Assembly (NCBI GenBank): GCA_964531745.1
Contig: CAZHFX010000004.1
Location: 1-44,509 of the forward strand
Direction of reading: 5' to 3'
DNA: 44,509 nt
Source of the DNA: JACRFW01 sp964531745
GTDB taxonomy: Bacteria; Patescibacteriota; Patescibacteriia; Magasanikbacterales; GWA2-37-8
Shown here: positions 16,843-22,970 of the stretch, one piece after another
Layout of the letters: every line of letters starts with the position of its first letter
Numbering within the stretch: position 1 is the stretch's first letter
Notes under the pieces: generated by a model
What the model was told of the DNA's origin: nothing
The model's input: only the letters and a program-made list of their open reading frames with translations
Database searches by the model: none
Program-made: the position numbers and the translations under genes

Positions 16843-19620
16843 TTATTTCACAACCTCCATCTTCCCTTCCGCCCCCAAGACCACCACATCGCGCCGGTTT
16901 ACTTTTTTGCTTAAAAGCAGTTCCGCCAATTGATTTTCCACCCGCTCCTGGAGAGCGCGGCGGAGCGGACGAGCGCCGAACTCCGGATCAAAGCCAACAG
17001 AAGCAAAAAAATCCAAGGCCGCGTCTTCCACCTTGAGCTCAATCCCCTTGACGTCAAGATCTTTGGCCACACGCTTGAGCATGAGCCCGGCGATCTTTTT
17101 GATATCGGCCACTTGCAGGGCGCGGAAGAGCACGATGCCGTCAAAACGATTCAAAAACTCCGGGCGAAAATATTCTTTGAGCCCGCCATGAAGCAAACGC
17201 TCTTTAATGGCGTCGCTTGAAACGCCGGAGCGCAGCTGCTCCGCGACATAACTCGTGCCGGCGTTTGAGGTGGCAATGAGAATAACATTGGTAAAATCAA
17301 TCACCCTGCCGGTGGAATCGGTGAGGCGGCCATCGTCCATCACCTGCAAAAATAAATTCAAAATATCTTTGTCCGCTTTTTCTATTTCATCAAGCAAGAG
17401 CAACGCAAAGGGATGACGACGAATAGCCTCGGTCAAAATACCGCTCCCCTTTTGGCCGGGCACTCCAATGAGGCGATAGATGCTGGCTTTGTCTTGATAC
17501 TCACTCATGTCAAAACGCACCATTCTCTCCTCGCCGCCAAAATAAACTTCGGCGATGGTCTTGGCCAGTTCGGTTTTACCCACACCGGTTGGACCCAAGA
17601 ACAAAAAATTGGCTATAGGCTTGCTGGTGGAACGAACTTCAGCGCGGGCGCGGCGCAGAGCGTTCGCGACCAGAGTCACCGCTTCGTCTTGCCCAATCAC
17701 CCGCTGGTGCAGAGTTTCCTCAAGGTGCATTAGCTTGGCGCTCTCATCGCTCGTCACGGCCGTAACTGGAATCTTGGTTTTTCCGGCAATCACTTTGGCC
17801 ACCTCTTCGGCGGTAACAAGGGCATTCGCGCCTTTTTCGCGGTGCGTTAAACTGGCGGCTTCGGTGATTATTTCTAGAGCACTGCCCGGCAAAAGCACAT
17901 CGCGGATAAAACGCATGGAAAGAGCGACCGCTTTGGCGATGGCATCGTAGGCGAAGAAAACCTGCTGTTTGTACTCAATGGAACCGACTTTTGATTCCAG
18001 CACCTGAATCGCCTGATTTTCATCCATTTCCGGAATATCTATCTTGGAAAAAATGGCGCTTAATTTTGAATTGGCTAAATGCTCGGCATAGGCTTCTGGC
18101 GTGGTGCTGGCAATCACCATGGAGCGACCGCCCGCGAGATAATCAGCGAGCGTGCCGGCGACATCTAAACTCTGCCCCCCGCCCCCGGCCGACACGCCGA
18201 TGAGCTCATGGATATTTTGAATATAGAGAATAATATTTTGGGCGCGACTGATCTCATTCATCACGCCGATGAGGCGCTCTACGGCGCCAGCGGGAGTGGT
18301 GCCGGCGAGCAACGATGAAATACTCAGGCGCACTAAACGTTTATCTTGCCAGCGCGACGGCACGTCATCGGCTACCATTTTCTCCGCGATTCCCTCCACG
18401 ATGCTTTTTTTACCGGTGCCAAAATCGCCGACGAGCAGTACGTTTTCCTGCCCGCCATCAACAACCTGAAAAATATCTTCAATCTCCCGTTCGCGCGCGA
18501 TGCACGGCATAGTATGGCCAAACTGGGCCAACAGGGTTAGGTCGTCGCTCAACTGATTCAAAAATGGAGTGGCGACAGCCGTCATCGCCCGGTCCATGCC
18601 ATGAGTGGAGCGATGACGCGCCGAACGGCGGAAAGTTTGATACTGGCGGTAAAGCCGCTCCCGAATACGCGCCCACTCCACCACGTTGAGCAATTTTTGC
18701 TTATCAATGCCCAAATCATACAAAATTTCCTGCACCTCCGGCAATTCTTTTATTGAAGCCACGAGCAATTCAGTGACGCTGACATATTCTTGGTGAGCGG
18801 CATAGGCTTCTTCATACGCCACAAAAAGAGCCTGATACACTTCATCGGTCGCGACGGGGGCGGTACGCGTGCCGCCGGTGGTGGAGTTATCAGCGCTAAA
18901 AAGCGGTTTTAGTTTCTCGGCGATGCTTTCCGCCGAAAAACCCAGCCGGACAAATAGATTGCTGATGCGGTTGGACCCGAGGGTGGCGTAAAACAAATGG
19001 GCCGGAGTGAATTTGTTGAAACCGGCCTGATCGGCTAGAGTATAGGCCTGGCCAATGATTTCTAAACTTTCAGCGGTAAAAGCGTCGGAAATATTATGAC
19101 GCCGGCGGCGAGAAATTTTCTTGACTTCCGTCCAATTCACCGGACTACCCTCGGCGCGTTCGCCATCGGTGGCTTTTTTATAAGAATGATGTTCCACCAA
19201 CCCCACAAACTGTTTTTCCCGGATGGAACGATACTTCACATATACTAGCGTCAGCACTCCGAACCAAAAAAAAGCGAGAGAGAGCGCGGGGAGGTTAGAT
19301 ATGAAGACAGCCGGGTCGGCACTCGCCGCGAGTTTACCGGCGGCCCAGGCGCGATAGACCAGAAACCCGGCCCAAATCCAAAAATTCAAACCAACAATGA
19401 TAACGGTAATGAAACGAATTTTGTTAAAAATCCGCCGGGCGCGCCGCAAAGCCAAGTGATAACGCTCCAACGGGTATTGCCAATAGAGCCACCGCCCGCG
19501 CGCCAGATAACCAACAGCCAACCCCCGGCAGGAAGGGCAGGTGCGCCAATCAACAATGCCGCTTCGACGGCAGGTGGAGCAGGAAAGCAAAGGCAAAGGC
19601 GGCAGAGATTCAAACAGCAT
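16843..19620 (-). CDS. Membrane-anchored Clp/Hsp100-like double AAA+ ATPase with degenerate first AAA domain
   Basis: This 925-residue protein starts with a Cys4 zinc-ribbon-like segment (Cys14, 17, 28, 31), then two membrane helices (about 68-90 and 106-128), a Clp-N-like helical domain (about 170-320) and two AAA+ domains. In the first, Walker A is GDFGTGKKS (Lys405 where Thr/Ser belongs) and the Walker B region is ILYIQNIHEL (Gln468-Asn469 instead of Asp-Glu), so hydrolysis is probably lost. The second is intact: GPTGVGKT (676-683) and LLLLDEIEKAD. No IGF/LGF ClpP-docking loop is visible before FRPEFLNRF. I infer a membrane-tethered unfoldase or remodelling ATPase that does not use ClpP. 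It leads into envelope glycosylation genes. Confidence 0.88.
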   Translation of the reverse strand: MLFESLPPLPLLSCSTCRRSGIVDWRTCPSCRGLAVGYLARGRWLYWQYPLERYHLALRRARRIFNKIRFITVIIVGLNFWIWAGFLVYRAWAAGKLAASADPAVFISNLPALSLAFFWFGVLTLVYVKYRSIREKQFVGLVEHHSYKKATDGERAEGSPVNWTEVKKISRRRRHNISDAFTAESLEIIGQAYTLADQAGFNKFTPAHLFYATLGSNRISNLFVRLGFSAESIAEKLKPLFSADNSTTGGTRTAPVATDEVYQALFVAYEEAYAAHQEYVSVTELLVASIKELPEVQEILYDLGIDKQKLLNVVEWARIRERLYRQYQTFRRSARHRSTHGMDRAMTAVATPFLNQLSDDLTLLAQFGHTMPCIAREREIEDIFQVVDGGQENVLLVGDFGTGKKSIVEGIAEKMVADDVPSRWQDKRLVRLSISSLLAGTTPAGAVERLIGVMNEISRAQNIILYIQNIHELIGVSAGGGGQSLDVAGTLADYLAGGRSMVIASTTPEAYAEHLANSKLSAIFSKIDIPEMDENQAIQVLESKVGSIEYKQQVFFAYDAIAKAVALSMRFIRDVLLPGSALEIITEAASLTHREKGANALVTAEEVAKVIAGKTKIPVTAVTSDESAKLMHLEETLHQRVIGQDEAVTLVANALRRARAEVRSTSKPIANFLFLGPTGVGKTELAKTIAEVYFGGEERMVRFDMSEYQDKASIYRLIGVPGQKGSGILTEAIRRHPFALLLLDEIEKADKDILNLFLQVMDDGRLTDSTGRVIDFTNVILIATSNAGTSYVAEQLRSGVSSDAIKERLLHGGLKEYFRPEFLNRFDGIVLFRALQVADIKKIAGLMLKRVAKDLDVKGIELKVEDAALDFFASVGFDPEFGARPLRRALQERVENQLAELLLSKKVNRRDVVVLGAEGKMEVVK

Positions 19621-19623
19621 AGG

Positions 19624-19986
19624 CTAAACTCCGGAAGTAAATGCTAAAATGAGGCCGTAGAGCGCGATGACTGGTAAAAAAACCCAGATAACCCACAGCA
19701 GGGCAGAGACCGCTACCCACGCGATGAGCGCCAGAGCGCGAGCTAATATCTGCGCGAGGCGCATAAAAAAACTAATAATCTTTCCCTGCCAGTCCGTCTG
19801 CCCAAACATAGGCACGAATAAATTCTTCAGCCACAACGCCGGGGCCAGCGCGCGGTTGCCGGCCTTCAGCCAAACAAAATAGCGGCTCCCCGCGTAGCGC
19901 AGGCCGCCGGTATACCACCAAACGGGAAAATAGATGAAATCAAGCGCCGCTTCGCCGACCAGCCGTTGAAGAATGATTAAATACAT
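19624..19986 (-). CDS. Small membrane protein preceding the Clp-like ATPase
   Basis: This 120-residue protein is rich in Trp, Leu and Ala, with two or three hydrophobic segments, the clearest at the C-terminus (about residues 80-118). The start is set at the ATG at 19986; the longer frame to 20046 would read through the extended -10 element at 19994-20002. It is separated by 3 bp from the Clp-like ATPase gene, and both are membrane-bound, so it may be a partner of that ATPase. I do not recognise the family. Confidence 0.65.
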   Translation of the reverse strand: MYLIILQRLVGEAALDFIYFPVWWYTGGLRYAGSRYFVWLKAGNRALAPALWLKNLFVPMFGQTDWQGKIISFFMRLAQILARALALIAWVAVSALLWVIWVFLPVIALYGLILAFTSGV

Positions 19987-19993
19987 ATCAATT

Positions 19994-20002
19994 AGTATAT
20001 CA
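19994..20002 (-). promoter_or_regulatory. Extended -10 promoter, probably leaderless transcript
   Basis: TGATATACT on the minus strand fits TGn-TATACT. The expected start of transcription (about 19987) coincides with the ATG at 19986. It drives the operon 19986-13889. Confidence 0.55.
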
Positions 20003-20185
20003 TATTGTCGGAGGAAATAAAAAACGCTCGACCCCTGCTTCCACAAAAATAGACTTTTTACCGATAAATTGGTATTCTACCAAAAATTGATGCTTGCATT
20101 TGTCTACCTCTCAAACGTATTGCCACCCCCCATAAAAAATTTCAGCATACTTTAGCCAATTTTTCAATGAGTTGGTATATAAGTA

Positions 20186-20214
20186 GTTAGCTGAAATTAA
20201 TTTTTTTCTTACCC
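20186..20214 (+). repeat. Left copy of a 29-bp inverted repeat flanking the SemiSWEET gene
   Basis: Begins GTTAGCTGA and ends TTTCTTACCC. Its reverse complement matches 20483-20511 at 27 of 29 positions (differences only at the tenth and eleventh bases). It lies 20 bp upstream of the SemiSWEET start codons. The leading GTTAGCT resembles an integron core site. Confidence 0.85.
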
Positions 20215-20233
20215 TAATTAAAATAAAAATATT

Positions 20234-20488
20234 ATGATGAACGTTGAGGTTGTTGGTTTTATAGCAGGTTTGCTTGTGGCTATTTCTGTATTTCCTCAAG
20301 TCGTTAAGTCTTGGAAAACAAGATCGACTAAGGATGTCGCGTTGGCTTGGAGCGTTATAAACCTTGCTGGCCAAATTTTGTGGATAGTTTATGGTTTCTA
20401 TATAAATAGTTATTCGCTTGTTATCATGAGCAGCATAACCCTAGTGATGAATATTTTTATGGTAACTCTAAAATTGAAGTTCGGGTAA
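20234..20488 (+). CDS. SemiSWEET sugar transporter
   Basis: This 84-residue protein has three membrane helices, the half-size SWEET fold (PQ-loop superfamily). Family hallmarks are the VGFIAGLLVAISVFPQVVKS helix with its Pro-Gln hinge, the TRSTKDVALAW loop and a Trp/Tyr-containing third helix. SemiSWEETs dimerise and carry sugars down their gradient. It is isolated: the gene sits alone in an AT-rich patch, framed by a 29-bp inverted repeat and followed by an attC-like hairpin, so it is probably cassette cargo. ATG codons at 20234 and 20237 could both serve; there is no clear Shine-Dalgarno. Confidence 0.9.
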   Translation: MMNVEVVGFIAGLLVAISVFPQVVKSWKTRSTKDVALAWSVINLAGQILWIVYGFYINSYSLVIMSSITLVMNIFMVTLKLKFG

Positions 20489-20511
20489 GAAAAAAATTAA
20501 CATCAGCTAAC
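20483..20511 (-). repeat. Right copy of the 29-bp inverted repeat
   Basis: Begins GGGTAAGAAA, overlapping the SemiSWEET stop codon, and ends CAGCTAAC. It is the inverse of 20186-20214 at 27 of 29 positions. The last 7 bases form the left core of the attC-like site. Confidence 0.85.
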
Positions 20512-20593
20512 AGCCGATATCTGCAAGGGCTAAAGCTACATTCTAATTTCGCTTCGCTTCATTAGAACGTCAGATATCGGCGACACGTTATGT
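20505..20593 (+). mobile_element. attC-like recombination site (integron-type cassette end)
   Basis: The order is AGCTAAC (20505-20511), GCCGATATCTG (20513-20523), a variable part with an inner stem TTCTAAT/ATTAGAA (20541-20547 and 20561-20567), CAGATATCGGC (20571-20581), GACAC, then GTTATGT (20587-20593). This is the R''-L''-loop-L'-R' plan of attC sites, 89 bp long. Each core differs from the RYYYAAC/GTTRRRY consensus at one position. The R'' core is the exact complement of the bases at the cassette start (GTTAGCT at 20186) and not of the downstream core, as expected for an inserted cassette. No integrase is present in the window. Confidence 0.6.
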
Positions 20594-20685
20594 AAAATTA
20601 CGAAAATTTTTATCTATAATTATGACGATCAGAGTCAAAAAATTCAGAGTCGCTGCGCTCGTTCCGCTACACTAACCATAATCAC

Positions 20686-20943
20686 ATGAATATCAAAAGG
20701 AATTTTATAGCCTTGCTGGTAGTTCTAGTGTTGATAATCACCGGGATTCTAACACGGGCTCCGTGGCTAAAGGATGAAGAGGTAAGGAATATAGTACGTT
20801 CAAACAAAAATTTTCAGGAACAACATCCTGCTGGTTCTGAACAAACCAACCCTGAAATATACGTCTTTAAAATTCCTTTTGGTAGATGGGTCACGACATA
20901 TGAAGGAGGATGGTTCGTCTGGTTCTGGCAGAGTGGAACGTAA
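20686..20943 (+). CDS. Small signal-anchored protein of unknown function
   Basis: This 85-residue ORF starts with a hydrophobic signal anchor (about residues 8-25, ALLVVLVLIITGIL), then a short extracytoplasmic domain with a Trp-rich end (RWVTTYEGGWFVWFWQSG). It is AT-rich, like the SemiSWEET patch, and stands alone between the attC-like site and the ftsL-like gene. It may be cargo of a second, decayed cassette, because no closing attC is visible before 21013. No family is recognised; it may be truncated. Confidence 0.55.
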   Translation: MNIKRNFIALLVVLVLIITGILTRAPWLKDEEVRNIVRSNKNFQEQHPAGSEQTNPEIYVFKIPFGRWVTTYEGGWFVWFWQSGT

Positions 20944-21013
20944 TAGACGAGCAATACATCCGATAACACAAAAACCTTCCAGTGAAGCTGGGGGGCTTAA
21001 GACGCACGCATGC

Positions 21014-21382
21014 TTATCTCGCAAACGCGGTTTTCTCCAAAGAACGCCGCGCGTACTGAATTTGAGTAGCGGCCACCATATCGCCATCAACTTCTCGCAA
21101 ACGCTCTTTAATATTGGATAATGACTGGACGGACGCGACTTCGCTGTTTAATTTCTGAATTTCGTCGCTTACCGCCGCGATTTGTTTCTCCAGCGTATAG
21201 ACAACATAACCGCTCGTCCCGATGGTATTGATTTGAAACATATACCCGACACCAACGACTATCGCCAAGATGCCGACGATTCCTTTAACCCAACCGCTCC
21301 ACACCCAAACCGGCAGGCTGACGGAGTCAACAAATTGTCTGACGGAACGATAGCGATATTTGAGGCGTAGTTTGATGGACAT
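21014..21382 (-). CDS. ftsL: FtsL/DivIC-like septum protein
   Basis: This 122-residue protein has a basic cytoplasmic N-terminus of about 32 residues, one membrane helix (about 33-53) and a C-terminal coiled coil (LEKQIAAVSDEIQKLNSEVASV). That is the bitopic topology of FtsL and DivIC, which organise FtsQ and the FtsWI synthase at the septum. Sequence alone is weak for this family, so the assignment rests on topology and on its place directly after rsmH, where ftsL is found in division and cell-wall clusters. The normal next gene, ftsI, is missing; the accessory patch follows. Confidence 0.65.
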   Translation of the reverse strand: MSIKLRLKYRYRSVRQFVDSVSLPVWVWSGWVKGIVGILAIVVGVGYMFQINTIGTSGYVVYTLEKQIAAVSDEIQKLNSEVASVQSLSNIKERLREVDGDMVAATQIQYARRSLEKTAFAR

Positions 21383-21436
21383 ACCGATTGAAAATGTTAA
21401 ATGCAGAATGCTAAATGCTAAATGCTAAATAATTTT
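21383..21436. repeat. Short tandem repeats between rsmH and ftsL
   Basis: Three and a half copies of the 7-mer AATGCTA are followed by two TTTTCTAA units that run into the rsmH stop region. A degenerate copy (aaaatgctaaatattaaataa) is also present at 6526-6543, in the gap before the exonuclease gene. Confidence 0.6.
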
Positions 21437-22363
21437 CTAATTTTCTAATTTTTCAATAATCCGCAGTTTTGCGCTTCTGGCCCGGGGGTTTGCTTTAATC
21501 TCTTCCTTTGAGGCAACCCGCGGCTTTTTAGTTATAATTTTTAAAGTTTTATTTTCTTGCGCCTGGAAAAAATGTTTTATAATTCTGTCTTCCAAAGAGT
21601 GAAAAGCGATGACGGCCAGCCGCCCGCCCGGAGAGAGCGCGTCCACCGCTTGGGGCAAAGTTTCTTTCAGCACGTCCAGCTCTTTATTCACCGCGATGCG
21701 CAGGGCCTGAAATACTTTTGTCGCGGGGTGTATCCCCCCCACCCACGGAATTTCTTTGGCAGAATGTAATTTCTCCCGATAAACCGCGAGAATAATTTCC
21801 ACCAGTTCACTCGTTGTTTTGAAAGGTGCGTCACCCCGCCGCAGAACTACAGCGGCCGATATTTCTTTGGCTAATTTTTCTTCACCGTAATTTTTAAAAA
21901 TTAATTCTAATTCTTTTTGACTGTCGGTATTCAGAATTTCCGCGGCAGTGTCGCCCACCCCACCTAGACTCTGGGCAGGCCCGCCATAGCGCATATCCAG
22001 CGGTTCATCCTTTTCAAAGCTGAACCCGCGCCCACGCTCGGAAAATTGCGGGCTACTCCACCCCAAATCCATCAAAATGACATTGACAGGGGAGAAATGT
22101 TCACGATTGACGATCTCTTGGAGATGAAAAAAATTCTCACGAACAAAGCTGGCGCGCGCCCCAAAACCGTACAGATATTGTTTGGCGCGCAAGAGCGATT
22201 CGGGGTCGGCATCCAGCCCCAGCAAACGACCATCCGGAGAAGTTTTCGTGAGCATCGCTTCGCTGTGGCCAGCGTCACCCAAAGTACAATCAACAACATT
22301 CATCCCCGACTTCAATTGTAAAAAATCAATGACTTCGGCCAGTAAAACAGGTACGTGTCGCAT
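21437..22363 (-). CDS. rsmH: 16S rRNA (cytosine-1402-N4) methyltransferase RsmH
   Basis: This 308-residue protein matches RsmH (MraW) throughout. It has HVPVLLAEVIDFLQ at the start, SAM-binding VVDCTLGDAGHSEAML (Gly-rich loop), LMDLGWSSPQFSERGRGFSF, DMRYGG, ATKVFQALRIAVNKELD and AVIAFHSLEDRIIKHFF. It methylates C1402 in the ribosomal P site using SAM. It lies 5 bp downstream of mraZ, the classic order of the dcw cluster, and shares the mraZ promoter. Confidence 0.97.
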   Translation of the reverse strand: MRHVPVLLAEVIDFLQLKSGMNVVDCTLGDAGHSEAMLTKTSPDGRLLGLDADPESLLRAKQYLYGFGARASFVRENFFHLQEIVNREHFSPVNVILMDLGWSSPQFSERGRGFSFEKDEPLDMRYGGPAQSLGGVGDTAAEILNTDSQKELELIFKNYGEEKLAKEISAAVVLRRGDAPFKTTSELVEIILAVYREKLHSAKEIPWVGGIHPATKVFQALRIAVNKELDVLKETLPQAVDALSPGGRLAVIAFHSLEDRIIKHFFQAQENKTLKIITKKPRVASKEEIKANPRARSAKLRIIEKLEN

Positions 22364-22368
22364 AGTCG

Positions 22369-22803
22369 TTAAACTCCTAGTTCAGCCATCCGTTCGGCGA
22401 TGCTCCCGCTCTCCGCTTCGGTCTGCCCTTTATACGTCTGCCACCGGGCGCTATCCCAAAGTTCCAAACGATTATAAAGACCAGCCACCACTACCTCTTT
22501 TTTTAATCCGGCGTATTCCCTGAGATACTCAGGAATAAGCGCCCGACCCTGTTTATCAAATTCAACATCCATGGCTCCGGCCAACATCAAGCGAGAAAAA
22601 GCGCGGCTGTTAGCTTGGCTGATTGGCAAAGCCGCATATTTTTCTGCCGCCTTCGCCCATTCATCCTTGGTGTAGAGAAACAAGCAGTTGTCCAATCCGC
22701 GCGTGACCACCGCCCCTTTTTTCAATTCCGCCCGAAACTTGATCGGTATGGCCAACCGTCCTTTATCGTCCATGGTATGAGCGTATTCGCCGATGAAGGC
22801 CAT
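22369..22803 (-). CDS. mraZ: Transcriptional regulator MraZ
   Basis: This 144-residue protein contains two SpoVT/AbrB-like halves with the signature residues DxxxR: MDDKGRLAIP in the first and FDKQGRALIP in the second. MraZ forms ring-like oligomers that bind direct repeats upstream of its own operon. The open frame extends 25 codons further to 22878, but that part covers the promoter and operator, so the start is set at ATG 22801-22803, giving the family start MAFIGEY. It controls the rsmH-ftsL genes downstream. Confidence 0.95.
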   Translation of the reverse strand: MAFIGEYAHTMDDKGRLAIPIKFRAELKKGAVVTRGLDNCLFLYTKDEWAKAAEKYAALPISQANSRAFSRLMLAGAMDVEFDKQGRALIPEYLREYAGLKKEVVVAGLYNRLELWDSARWQTYKGQTEAESGSIAERMAELGV

Positions 22804-22821
22804 AAAATTTGTGATTCTTGT

Positions 22822-22838
22822 TCTCCACTTCTCCCCAC
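22822..22838 (-). promoter_or_regulatory. Predicted MraZ operator
   Basis: Two direct repeats on the minus strand, GTGGGGA (22832-22838) and GTGGAGA (22822-22828), start 10 bp apart just downstream of the mraZ start of transcription. This spacing and the GTGG/TGGG core agree with known MraZ boxes. Further GTGG-like copies occur upstream, between and behind the promoter elements. Confidence 0.65.
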
Positions 22839-22846
22839 TTATAACC

Positions 22847-22875
22847 ATTATATACCACTCCCCCACACTGGTCAA
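22847..22875 (-). promoter_or_regulatory. Promoter of mraZ-rsmH-ftsL
   Basis: Minus strand TTGACC (22870-22875), 17 bp, perfect TATAAT (22847-22852). Start of transcription is near 22840. Confidence 0.8.
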
Positions 22876-22888
22876 CACCTTCCACCAT

Positions 22889-22908
22889 AATCCGCCAGCT
22901 GGCGGATT
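22889..22908. repeat. Perfect 20-bp palindrome
   Basis: AATCCGCCAGCTGGCGGATT is fully self-complementary and lies between the mraZ promoter and the terminator of the beta-CASP gene. Part of the same word (CCAGCTGGCGGA) recurs at 32074-32085 inside a coding region. Confidence 0.7.
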
Positions 22909-22922
22909 GGCTAATATAAAAC

Positions 22923-22947
22923 AAAAAACCCGCCTAAAAGGCGGGTT
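22923..22947 (-). terminator. Intrinsic terminator of the beta-CASP RNase gene
   Basis: Stem AACCCGCC/GGCGGGTT with a 5-nt loop (22927-22947). On the minus strand it ends in a run of six T. Confidence 0.9.
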
Positions 22948-22970
22948 GTGGATAAGTATGAAAAAATTTA

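Noticed and set aside
20047..20185. A second attC-like site on the left of the SemiSWEET patch.
   Set aside because: Short complementary words exist (TACCAA/TTGGTA, AAAAATTG/CAATTTTT), but they lack the core boxes and ordered arms of an attC site. The stretch is AT-rich and otherwise empty.
20111..20374. An 87-codon minus-strand frame over the SemiSWEET gene.
   Set aside because: It opposes a recognised transporter and has no start context or motif.
22804..22878. A 25-residue N-terminal extension of MraZ.
   Set aside because: It covers the promoter and predicted operator, and MraZ normally begins MxxGEY near the DxKGR motif.
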